Origin: Sulfurovum xiamenensis
Lineage (GTDB): Bacteria; Campylobacterota; Campylobacteria; Campylobacterales; Sulfurovaceae
DNA length: 64,000 nucleotides
Reading direction: 5' to 3'
Assembly: GCF_030347995.1 (NCBI RefSeq)
Contig: NZ_JAQIBC010000005.1
Span: forward strand, 1 to 64,000
The notes beneath the pieces were generated by a model. It saw nothing but the letters and a program-made list of their open reading frames with translations, ran no database searches and was not told the origin of the DNA. Made by a program: the position numbers and the translations under genes. This document shows positions 56,789 through 64,000 of the stretch, one piece after another. The first letter of the stretch is position 1. The number at the start of each line of letters is the position of its first letter.

Positions 56789-57565
56789 ATGAAAAGAGTC
56801 ATATTACCATTAGCTCTTTTGACGGCTATGGGGACTGTAACGGTAAGTGCCAGTGAGCAGTTCGCTATGAGTGATGCTGATAGAGCTATGTATTCAGAAA
56901 TGTTAGAAAATAATCCCGCTGATATCTTTGTAGAAGAAGGTGGAGAGATTTTTGAAGAAGAGATAGGTGGAGAAGCAGCTTTAGCAAAATTTTTAGGTAT
57001 TTCTGAAAAAGAGTTGCCAAAATACGTTGCTGGTTTCCCAAGATATATCAAAAAGCTTGGTAATGTTGTAGGACTTGACCAAGTCATGCAAGCAATGCAG
57101 GTAGAGCAGGGTAAAGAGAAAACACCACTCAAATCAGGGAAAATGTTCTCTATGCTTGCTTATGTGAAATCATTGGCAAATGATGAAGTGATCAATATCG
57201 ATGTCAATGCAGATGAACACATCAAAGCAGCGTATGCATTAGGTGAAGAAGTATATATGACACCAAGAGGAGGAAGAGGACTTGCTTGTAACTCTTGTCA
57301 CAGTGCAGATATCATTGGACAAGTACTTCGAACACAACCACTTCCGGATCTTGGTGAGAATAATGTTGCTGGTACATGGCCGGCATACCGTATGACAAAG
57401 TCAAGTCTTAGAACCACACAAAGAAGATTTCAAGGATGTATGAACAATGCATTGCTTGCAGTCATTCCTTTAGGATCTAAAGAGATGAATGCTTTGGAAG
57501 TATACGTAAATAAACTTGCAGCGGATAAGCAAAAAACTATGGCCATCCCTGGATTGAAGAGATAA
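56789..57565 (+). CDS. soxA: Sulfur oxidation c-type cytochrome SoxA (monoheme)
   Basis: 258 residues: signal peptide 1-20 (LTAMGTVTVSAS), and one heme site CNSCHS near residue 167 in PRGGRGLACNSCHSADIIG. The axial ligand Cys region RRFQGCMNNALL follows near 212. No second CxxCH is seen, so it is the monoheme form. SoxAX joins thiosulfate to SoxY. The start ATG lies 3 bp after the soxZ stop. Confidence 0.93.
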   Translation: MKRVILPLALLTAMGTVTVSASEQFAMSDADRAMYSEMLENNPADIFVEEGGEIFEEEIGGEAALAKFLGISEKELPKYVAGFPRYIKKLGNVVGLDQVMQAMQVEQGKEKTPLKSGKMFSMLAYVKSLANDEVINIDVNADEHIKAAYALGEEVYMTPRGGRGLACNSCHSADIIGQVLRTQPLPDLGENNVAGTWPAYRMTKSSLRTTQRRFQGCMNNALLAVIPLGSKEMNALEVYVNKLAADKQKTMAIPGLKR

Positions 57566-57574
57566 GGGGATAAA

Positions 57575-59353
57575 ATGGAAATAGATAGACGAGACTTCCT
57601 CCAGATCGCAGCAACATTAGGTTTGCTGGGTGCAACTGGAGGAACAAATCTTTTTGCCGGTGAAGCCGGTAAAGAGCGTATTAAAAAATTGAGTTTTTCA
57701 GATATAGTAGATTTCAAGGCAAAAGGTAAAGCAACGATTTTACATATTTGTGATTTGCATGCGCACCTTAAGCCACTCTATTGGAGAGAGCCATCTACAC
57801 TTATTTCTGCAAAGAATTTGGTGGGAACACCAGGATTCATCTGTGGTGAGAGTTTTCAAAAATATTATGGTATCCAGCCAGGTTCATTAGATGCATATTT
57901 TGATACGCATAATGATTTTACAGAACTTGCTAAGAAGTTCGGTAAGATGGGTGGTATCGCTCATATGAAGCCGATCATTGATCATGTCAAAAAAGAGAGA
58001 GGCGAAGAAAACGTCATTCTTGTAGACAGTGGTGATACATGGCAAGGTACAGCAGTTGCACTTAAAACTGACGGTGAAGCGATCGTCGATGCACAAAACT
58101 ATTTGGGTGTAGATGTGATGGTTGGACACTGGGAATTTACCTATGGCAAGGAACGTGTGCAAGAACTTATCGGTATGTTAAAAGGAGATTTTATCTCTCA
58201 AAATGTTATCGATAATGATCCATTCTCGGATGAGTTTGAAGAGCTGATCTTCCCACCATACTCTATCCAGGAGATAGGCGGAGCAAAGATCGGTATCATC
58301 GGTCAGTCATTCCCGTTCACTTCTACGGCAAACCCTAAAAAGTTTACGGAAGGATGGAGTTTTGCACTACGTCATGAAACACTTCAAGAGTATGTGAATG
58401 AACTTCGTAATGAGAAAAAAGTAGACGCAGTCGTTGTACTGAGTCATGATGGATTCTCTGTAGACCAGGAACTGGCTAAGAAAGTGACAGGTGTTGACTT
58501 TATCTTAAGTGGGCATACTCATGATCCTAGCCCGGAGCCGATTATTGTGAATGACACAGTGATTATCATCTCTGGTAGCCATGGTAAATATATCTCTAGA
58601 CTTGATCTGGATATCAAAGATAAAAAAGTAGCGGGTTACAGTTATAAACTTATCCCTGTAGCTTCAAATCTTATCCCTGCAGATAAAGCAGGTGAAGAGC
58701 TGATTGAAAAATGGTATAAACCTTACAATGAAGAGCTCAATGAAGTACTAGGTACAACCAAAGGACTTCTCTATAAAAGAGATACATTCTATTCAACGTT
58801 TGATTCACTTATAGGTATGGCGATTCAAGACGAGATGAAGTGTGATATTAACTTTAACCCAGGATATAGATGGGGGACAACAGTACTTCCGGGTGATGAC
58901 ATCTTAAAAGACAATGTCTATGAGATGACAGCGATCACATACCCTGAGGTTTATACATTTGACCTCAAAGGTAAAGTGATAGCAAAATTGATGGAAGATA
59001 TAGCAGATAATGTATTTAATTCTAACCCGCTTTTACAACAAGGTGGTGACATGAGTAGAATCACGGGTGCAAGTTACAGTATCACTATCTCTGCTCCATC
59101 TGGTAAGCGTATCTCAGACTTTATGATCGGTGGTAAGCCTATTGATATGGAAAAAACCTATAGGGTCTCATCATGGGGAGGAAACTTGCAGAATGTAGGT
59201 GAAAACCTTGATAAAAAAGCGATACGTCCAGTCTATGAAGTGGTTAGTGATTACATTCGTAGACAAAAAGTGATCGACATTCCGATGGAGTCTAATGTGA
59301 AAATATTGGATATGGATTGTGGATGTCCGGTCGAAGGTGCGAAGTGTTCATAA
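57575..59353 (+). CDS. soxB: Thiosulfohydrolase SoxB
   Basis: SoxB hydrolyses the sulfonate group off SoxY-bound intermediates, releasing sulfate. 592 residues: Tat signal (DRRDFLQIAATLGLLGATGG), metallophosphatase domain with dinuclear Mn ligands in HICDLHAHLKP, VDSGDTWQGTAV, GHWEFTYG and LSGHTHDPSPEP, and a 5'-nucleotidase C-terminal domain (FNPGYRWGTTVLPGDDILKDNVYEM). The end is unusual: DMDCGCPVEGAKCS, with three Cys in ten residues. It follows soxA by 9 bp and closes the core cluster; soxCD is not in the window. Confidence 0.96.
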   Translation: MEIDRRDFLQIAATLGLLGATGGTNLFAGEAGKERIKKLSFSDIVDFKAKGKATILHICDLHAHLKPLYWREPSTLISAKNLVGTPGFICGESFQKYYGIQPGSLDAYFDTHNDFTELAKKFGKMGGIAHMKPIIDHVKKERGEENVILVDSGDTWQGTAVALKTDGEAIVDAQNYLGVDVMVGHWEFTYGKERVQELIGMLKGDFISQNVIDNDPFSDEFEELIFPPYSIQEIGGAKIGIIGQSFPFTSTANPKKFTEGWSFALRHETLQEYVNELRNEKKVDAVVVLSHDGFSVDQELAKKVTGVDFILSGHTHDPSPEPIIVNDTVIIISGSHGKYISRLDLDIKDKKVAGYSYKLIPVASNLIPADKAGEELIEKWYKPYNEELNEVLGTTKGLLYKRDTFYSTFDSLIGMAIQDEMKCDINFNPGYRWGTTVLPGDDILKDNVYEMTAITYPEVYTFDLKGKVIAKLMEDIADNVFNSNPLLQQGGDMSRITGASYSITISAPSGKRISDFMIGGKPIDMEKTYRVSSWGGNLQNVGENLDKKAIRPVYEVVSDYIRRQKVIDIPMESNVKILDMDCGCPVEGAKCS

Positions 59354-59362
59354 AATAAAACC

Positions 59363-59416
59363 GTGCCTCGTCTTTCTGCGTGAAATGTTGTAGTCTTCTT
59401 ATGAAAGGCGGGGCAC
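59363..59416 (+). terminator. Long hairpin after soxB
   Basis: GTGCCTCGTCTTTC (59363-59376) pairs over 14 bp with GAAAGGCGGGGCAC (59403-59416), with two G-U pairs. No T-run follows, so it may be a processing or stability element that separates soxB mRNA from the porin gene. Confidence 0.5.
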
Positions 59417-59423
59417 AAGCGGT

Positions 59424-59438
59424 TGTGATATAATCACA
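59424..59438 (+). promoter_or_regulatory. Palindrome embedding a -10 box before the porin gene
   Basis: TGTGATATAATCACA pairs TGTGAT with ATCACA and contains a perfect TATAAT. It lies 62 bp before the porin ATG, followed by GTTTTATT. It can serve as a promoter with overlapping operator, or as a weak terminator for the sox transcript. Confidence 0.5.
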
Positions 59439-59500
59439 GTTTTATTATAACACAGAGTTAATAAAGTCATTATGACAAAAAATACTAAAAGGGGTAGGAA

Positions 59501-61048
59501 ATGAATAAGGGAATGATCAAAATCAGTATAGCTGCGTCAGCACTATTATGTATGGGTACATCTGCGATGGCAGGTGGAGATGTTGCACCAGTTGAACCGG
59601 TAGTATCTGTTAAAAAAGATACACCTAAACGTAAACTCAAAGGTAATATGGTCGTTGAATATAATGTGTTACCAGGTAGCGTAGACAATATCCGTGATAT
59701 GTTTGGTGAAGGTATCTTTTATGGAAGACTCAGATCGAATACATTCTATTGGGACTGGGATAAAGAAACTTGGGATCCTAGCACTAAAAAAGGTAATTTA
59801 GACAATAAAAACTGGGGTGTAGGTGGAAGCCTTATCTATAAGTCAGCTGTATTGGACGGGTTCAGCTTTACGATGGGCTATTACGGTTCTTTAAATCCTG
59901 AAATCTTCAGAATGGATAAAGATGAAGTAGGCGGTGCAAAAGCAGGTAAAGATACATTTAGCAGACATAAAGTTAGATACGGCAGCAAAGGTGATGACTA
60001 TCAGGGAAGCTACGGTATGGGAGTACTTGGACAAGCGTATTTAGAGTACAATAACGGTACAGTTGATGCGAAAGCTGGTCGTCAACTCTTTGAGTCGGTT
60101 TTTACGGCTTCAAATGACACAAAAATGATACCAAATACCTTTGATGGTGTGTCTATTAGTGCAAAAGTAGCACCAAAAACAACAGCGAGAGTTGCTTGGT
60201 TCGCGAAACAAAAGCTTAGAGACCACGAAGATGCGCATGATCTTGTAACGTTTAGTACTGCTGATGGTGATAATTGGGCTAATAATGATGATGCAGCTGT
60301 TCACAAAGGACTTAGCTATGCTAACTTCGTTGGTGCAGGTGAAGATACAAACCATGATATGTTCTTAGGGGATATCAAAACTAAAGCTGTAGATAATCTA
60401 GACTTTACTTTAAGTGCTTTAACAGTACCTGGTGTTGTGACGGATGTTGTGGCTGAAGCACACTACAGATTCCCATTAGATAATGGTTGGGCGGTAAGAC
60501 CTGGTGCGAGATATTTCCATCAGATGGATGATGGTGGCGGGGATGTTGCCGGATATACAAACCTTACGGGTAAAGTTGCAACAGGTTATGATGCAGGTGT
60601 AGCTAATTCACTTGACAGTAGTCTTTTCTGTGGAAGAGTTGATCTTGAAATGCCAAACAAAAAAGGTTACTTCAGACTTGGTTACTCAAAAGTGGCAGAT
60701 GAAGCAGATATCGTTGCTCCATGGAGAGGATTCCCTACAGGTGGATTTACAAGAGCAATGGCACAGTATAACTGGTATGCAAATACTGAAACATTCATGG
60801 CAAGAGCACACTATAAGTTCAACTCAACATGGACAGCAAGTTTAAGATACGCGATCCAAGATTTTGATGATGCTAAAACAACTATCCAGCCTGACAGTAA
60901 TGTATGGCACTTAGATACTTGGACGAACATCACAAAAAGACTTCAAATGAGAACACGTATCGGCGTGATTGATGCTGATGTAGGTTCAACAGGAAAAGCA
61001 GATACTTCTTATAACGAATATCGTTTAGAGTTTAACTACCTGTTCTAG
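59501..61048 (+). CDS. Outer-membrane porin (OprD/MOMP-like)
   Basis: 515 residues: signal peptide 1-24 (ASALLCMGTSAMA), then alternating beta-strand sequence rich in Gly, Asp, Asn, Tyr and Trp. KGNMVVEYNVLPGSVDNIRDMFGEGIFYGRLRSN, VDAKAGRQLFESVFTASNDTKMIPNTFDGVS and the terminal strand YRLEFNYLF with a C-terminal Phe, typical of BAM substrates. Similar porins are common in Campylobacterota and can pass small anions. AAAAGGGGTAGGAA precedes the ATG. Its place after soxB suggests uptake of thiosulfate or release of sulfate. Confidence 0.85.
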   Translation: MNKGMIKISIAASALLCMGTSAMAGGDVAPVEPVVSVKKDTPKRKLKGNMVVEYNVLPGSVDNIRDMFGEGIFYGRLRSNTFYWDWDKETWDPSTKKGNLDNKNWGVGGSLIYKSAVLDGFSFTMGYYGSLNPEIFRMDKDEVGGAKAGKDTFSRHKVRYGSKGDDYQGSYGMGVLGQAYLEYNNGTVDAKAGRQLFESVFTASNDTKMIPNTFDGVSISAKVAPKTTARVAWFAKQKLRDHEDAHDLVTFSTADGDNWANNDDAAVHKGLSYANFVGAGEDTNHDMFLGDIKTKAVDNLDFTLSALTVPGVVTDVVAEAHYRFPLDNGWAVRPGARYFHQMDDGGGDVAGYTNLTGKVATGYDAGVANSLDSSLFCGRVDLEMPNKKGYFRLGYSKVADEADIVAPWRGFPTGGFTRAMAQYNWYANTETFMARAHYKFNSTWTASLRYAIQDFDDAKTTIQPDSNVWHLDTWTNITKRLQMRTRIGVIDADVGSTGKADTSYNEYRLEFNYLF

Positions 61049-61056
61049 GAGTACGA

Positions 61057-61974
61057 ATGAAGAGCATCATAGCACTGTGTCTTTTTTTATGGACGGCACA
61101 GGCGTACGAGTATGCTTTGACGCCTGTCAAGGTCTCTGAAGATGTACATTGCTTTTTTGGTGCACTTGAAAATATCACCAAGGAAAACGGTGGTAATATG
61201 GTTAATACATGTTTTGTTCAAACAAAACAAGGGTTTGTTGTCATAGACAGCGGCCCTACGTATGCCTATGCCAAGCAGGCATATACCCAGATGCAAATGA
61301 TAGAAAATCTCCCTGTAAAGTATGTCATCAATACACATGATCATGACGACCATTGGTTAGGTAATAGTTTTTATAAAAGCAAAGATGCTTTGTTGATAGG
61401 TCCAAGGACATATGAACAAAATGTAGTTGTAGGTATGGAAACACGAATGCAGCGTACTCTGGGCAGTGAAATATACGGAAAGACAGAGATCGTCAGTCTT
61501 GACACTGTTGTAGATAACAACCTTACACTCAATGTCGGCGGCAAGATCCTTGAAATTCAACAATTGGTATCAAAAGCACACACCCAGGGGGATCTTATCG
61601 TATACTTACCTGATGAAAAAGTACTATTCGCGGGAGATCTAGTGTTTAACGGAAGAGTCACTTCCATACGTGACGGTTCGATCATAGGTTCCATTAAGGC
61701 ATTGGAAAAAATAGAGGCAAGACATCCGAAAGTGATCATCGGCGGTCATGGATATAAAACTGATGCGAATGCTACACAGGCACTCAAATCCTACCTTCTT
61801 GAAATGAAAGAAGCGGTACTTGATGCATTGGATAATGATGTTTCTATAGAACAGGTCACTAAAAAAGTCACTATGCCAAAATATAAAGAAATGAAACTTT
61901 ATGATATATTGCACAGCCGTAATGTCTTTGAAGCGTATCGAGAACTTGAAATGTATGATGAGGATGAAGAATGA
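61057..61974 (+). CDS. Periplasmic metallo-beta-lactamase-fold protein (SoxH-like)
   Basis: 305 residues with a signal peptide (1-16). MBL-fold metal motif INTHDHDDHWLGN (HxHxDH), then SKAHTQGDLIVYLPDEKVLFAGDLVF (His and Asp) and VIIGGHGYKTD (last His). Such proteins are often called SoxH and accompany sox genes; a thiol- or persulfide-hydrolysing role is inferred, not established. The next gene overlaps its stop by 4 bp. Confidence 0.88.
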   Translation: MKSIIALCLFLWTAQAYEYALTPVKVSEDVHCFFGALENITKENGGNMVNTCFVQTKQGFVVIDSGPTYAYAKQAYTQMQMIENLPVKYVINTHDHDDHWLGNSFYKSKDALLIGPRTYEQNVVVGMETRMQRTLGSEIYGKTEIVSLDTVVDNNLTLNVGGKILEIQQLVSKAHTQGDLIVYLPDEKVLFAGDLVFNGRVTSIRDGSIIGSIKALEKIEARHPKVIIGGHGYKTDANATQALKSYLLEMKEAVLDALDNDVSIEQVTKKVTMPKYKEMKLYDILHSRNVFEAYRELEMYDEDEE

Positions 61975-62738
61975 GAATAGCGTTAGCTATGTTGTTATAT
62001 GTCTATGCACTTTATGCAATGGAAGGCAAGGAAGTATATGAAAAAAAATGCGCTTCTTGTCATCAAGGTTATATCCCTATGTCTAAACTCAAAGAGAATT
62101 TCCAAGATTATAACAATACCCTGCTAAAGCTGACTGCACCCACGTTAAACCAGCTCTCTTATAGATTAAAAAAGAGCATTGGGGACCCTAAAGGGGATAA
62201 TGAGATACATCGTATGGAAGTGGCTGCATTTATCAGTGAGTATGTACTGAATCCAGATAGACAAAAAAGTCTTTGTTTAGACGAAGTGATGCAGTCTTTT
62301 GAAACCATGCCTAGTCTTAAAGGAAAGGTGAGTGAAGAGGAACTTGAAGCAGTCAGTACCTATATTTATGATTTTGACGAGAAGGTCGTAGAGAAAAATA
62401 GTGTACAATATGAAGGGTTTGAAAAAGCATTGCAAAAGGCAAAGAATGAGCATAAGATCATTATGCTTAAGGTAATGACAAAAGATTGTTACTATTGTAG
62501 AAAAATGGATAGAGAGGTAATGGTGGAAAAAGAAGTGGTCGATATGCTGGAAAAGGACTTTATCTCTGTTGCGATCGATATTTCTACAACTGAGCTTCCT
62601 TTGGGATTAAAAGCCGAATTTACGCCAAGTTTTATTTTTATAGATGAAAATTCTAAAGTATTAATGAATCTTCCTGGTGCATGGAATAAAATGGATTTTC
62701 TGGATATCTTAAGAGAAGCCAAAAAGAAACAAAGGTAA
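61971..62738 (+). CDS. Cytochrome c-thioredoxin fusion protein
   Basis: 255 residues. Signal peptide 1-17. Residues 20-130 form a monoheme cytochrome c with CASCHQGYIP and a Met ligand candidate in FETMPSLKG before SEEELEAVSTYIYDF. Residues 140-250 form a thioredoxin fold with MTKDCYYCRKMDREVM (CxxC) and AEFTPSFIFIDE (cis-Pro). The thioredoxin half matches the two stand-alone proteins at 49787 and 50177. A periplasmic protein joining heme redox to disulfide chemistry is inferred, possibly SoxW-like. Confidence 0.88.
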   Translation: MRIALAMLLYVYALYAMEGKEVYEKKCASCHQGYIPMSKLKENFQDYNNTLLKLTAPTLNQLSYRLKKSIGDPKGDNEIHRMEVAAFISEYVLNPDRQKSLCLDEVMQSFETMPSLKGKVSEEELEAVSTYIYDFDEKVVEKNSVQYEGFEKALQKAKNEHKIIMLKVMTKDCYYCRKMDREVMVEKEVVDMLEKDFISVAIDISTTELPLGLKAEFTPSFIFIDENSKVLMNLPGAWNKMDFLDILREAKKKQR

Positions 62739-62748
62739 AGGAGAAAAG

Positions 62749-63186
62749 ATGAAAAAAATATTGATATTGCTCGCATGCGTATTGAGTTTTACTGTAGCAG
62801 AGACAGAGTTTGCAGAACCAAAGCCTGCCATTGATAATCCTAGACAGCTTGTATTTGGTATACCTAGCGGTGATGTAAAAGAGATAAACCGTATTTTAAG
62901 TACGGTGAACAATGTGATGAAATTCTATAGACCGGAAAACACCGAAGTGGTTATCGTGGCCTATGGACAGGGATTAAAGTCTTTACTGAAAAAGGGAGAT
63001 GCGGATGTACGGAAACGTATAGAAGCACTTATGACCTATGATGTAGAGTTCATTGCGTGCGGAAACACCATGAGGACACTGCATATCGAGAAAAAAGACC
63101 TGCTTGATGACATTGGGTTTGCAACCGCAGGGATCGTTGAGATCATAGAAAGGCAACTTCGGGGCTATACCTATGCCCAACCATGA
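62749..63186 (+). CDS. Periplasmic DsrE-like protein, copy 2
   Basis: 145 residues: signal peptide 1-17 (SFTVAET), DsrE-like fold with VFGIPSGDVKEINRILSTVNNVMKFY, NTEVVIVAYGQGLKSLL, TYDVEFIACGNTMRTLHIEKKDLLDD (single conserved Cys) and AGIVEIIERQLRGYTYAQP. It is paralogous to the protein at 51685-52152; VEF(I/L)xCG and the Gly-Tyr-x-Tyr ending are shared. AAAGGAGAAAAG precedes the ATG. It ends the porin-MBL-cytochrome-DsrE unit. Confidence 0.85.
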   Translation: MKKILILLACVLSFTVAETEFAEPKPAIDNPRQLVFGIPSGDVKEINRILSTVNNVMKFYRPENTEVVIVAYGQGLKSLLKKGDADVRKRIEALMTYDVEFIACGNTMRTLHIEKKDLLDDIGFATAGIVEIIERQLRGYTYAQP

Positions 63187-63200
63187 TCTAGCTTGAAACA

Positions 63201-63232
63201 TTTACATATTATTTACAGAAGATTGTTATATT
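63201..63232 (+). promoter_or_regulatory. Promoter of the 63262 gene with TTTACA direct repeats
   Basis: TTTACA at 63201 and 63212 are 11 bp apart, followed by TTGTTATATT with the -10 at 63227-63232. Spacing is identical to the soxX promoter, suggesting the same regulator. Confidence 0.55.
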
Positions 63233-63261
63233 ACGGTATAAAAATCAAAAGGAAATAAAAT

Positions 63262-64000
63262 ATGAAATTGTTAGTTAAAGGGATGCTTTGTGCATCATTG
63301 ATCGTCTCGGGTGTAATAGCTCAAGAAACTGTAAAGGGTGCAGCTCAAGCACCTGCTGCTATGAAAAATACCGCTCCGGATATAGAAGTCTTCACTTCAG
63401 AGAACGCAGATGGTAAGATCACTCCAGCAAGTATAGAACAGGCATTTAAAGATGCAGGTTTTGTTATCTCTGCGAATAGGGATATGAATGGCCCTTTTGT
63501 GAAGCAGTTTAAAGAATCAGGTTTTGATATCTATAATCTTTTCACGTTGTATAAACCGGATGCCGTTCTGGAACTGGTAAAGAAATACCCAAATGTAGGT
63601 CTTTTCGCACCTATGAGTATGTCGATCTATACGAAAAAAGGTGAAAAAAAGATCTCTGTCTCTTCTCTAACAGTCGAAGCGATGGCAAAGATCATGAAAA
63701 CTCCGGCTGATGACAAAACGCTTCATGACCTAAGAGCACTGGTCAAGCAGACATTAAAAAAAGCCATGCCAAATGGTTCATTTGAAACATTACCATATGT
63801 GCAAACAGAGCCAAAAGGTGAACTCGTTACGAATTACAGTATGGAGATGGACCCAGATGAGTGGGAAGATCAATTAGAAGAGTTCAAAATGGGCTTTGAA
63901 GGCGAGCTTGCACCGAATGGCTTTGTCATCGCAGGACATAATAATTTGGGTGATGACTTTGAAGAGTCAAACTACGAAGCATTTGATTTTTATGAAGTCT
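63262..64000 (+). CDS. Secreted DUF302-like protein (3' end outside window)
   Basis: The reading frame is open from the ATG at 63262 to the window end (at least 246 residues). It has a signal peptide (1-21, LIVSGVIAQ), then FKDAGFVISANRDMNGPFVKQFKESGFDIYNLFTLYKPDAVLELVKKYPNVGLFAPMSMSIYTKKGEKKISVSSLTVEAMAKIM, which fits the DUF302 pattern of a small alpha/beta domain that presents a possible ligand site. AAGGAAATAAAAT precedes the ATG. The promoter shares repeats with soxX. DUF302 function is unknown. Confidence 0.75.
   Translation, partial: MKLLVKGMLCASLIVSGVIAQETVKGAAQAPAAMKNTAPDIEVFTSENADGKITPASIEQAFKDAGFVISANRDMNGPFVKQFKESGFDIYNLFTLYKPDAVLELVKKYPNVGLFAPMSMSIYTKKGEKKISVSSLTVEAMAKIMKTPADDKTLHDLRALVKQTLKKAMPNGSFETLPYVQTEPKGELVTNYSMEMDPDEWEDQLEEFKMGFEGELAPNGFVIAGHNNLGDDFEESNYEAFDFYEV

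Overview
The window looks like the chromosome of a chemolithotrophic Campylobacterota (Epsilonproteobacteria) member close to Sulfurovum. This rests on a Campylobacterota-specific gene (hobA), on gene orders I recognise from Campylobacter/Helicobacter (queA-tatC-tatB-hemW / rppH-lysC-hobA-holB-folP; ligA-tlyA-ribF-cmoA; cvpA-fur-lysS-glyA-DUF1882-SPOR), and on a periplasmic soxXYZAB thiosulfate-oxidation cluster. No tRNA, rRNA, CRISPR array, integrase or transposase was seen.

Region 1-5.4 kb is a low-GC accessory block. Direct copies of a roughly 70-bp element with AAAACCTTATAA / TTATAAGGTTTT termini punctuate it at about 1, 1173, 2317, 3204 and 5153, with a decayed copy at 8951. Between copies lie small membrane proteins and three divergent secreted proteins (1320-2273, 3315-4088, 4206-5042). 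By eye these three combine a SoxZ-like N-terminal half with a SoxY-like C-terminal half. I consider this repeat-punctuated set of SoxZ-SoxY-like proteins the most novel content of the window.

Region 5.4-9 kb is a minus-strand module: formate/nitrite-type channel, cyanase, and a PP2C phosphatase-Ser/Thr kinase fusion. From 9.3 to 34 kb the DNA is mostly conserved housekeeping: membrane-quality proteins, ilvC, dprA, ruvX, nagZ, queA, tatBC, hemW, rppH, lysC, hobA, holB, folP, ligA, tlyA, ribF and cmoA. Interspersed are signalling genes: a hybrid kinase-like protein that has lost its usual phosphorylatable histidines, and a REC-GAF-PAS-GGDEF protein. Between dprA and nagZ a pair of similar, strongly structured elements probably encodes two small RNAs on the minus strand.

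From 34.4 to 47.3 kb a DAHP synthase gene faces a long minus-strand run: gatC, arsC-like, pilT, cvpA, fur, lysS, glyA, a DUF1882 gene without a normal start codon, SPOR protein, trpE, aroE and a two-component system. From 47.3 to 51.7 kb are redox and sulfur-handling genes on the plus strand: ferredoxin-thioredoxin reductase, rhodanese, two thioredoxin-like proteins and an orphan kinase.

The right end (51.7-64 kb) is a thiosulfate-oxidation island. It holds a DsrE-like protein, a three-gene sensory unit (Cache sensor, OmpR-type regulator, histidine kinase), soxXYZAB, a porin, a SoxH-like metallo-beta-lactamase-fold protein, a cytochrome c-thioredoxin fusion, a second DsrE-like protein and a truncated DUF302-like secreted protein. 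The soxX promoter and the DUF302-gene promoter share an identically spaced pair of TTTACA repeats, a good candidate operator for the neighbouring response regulator.
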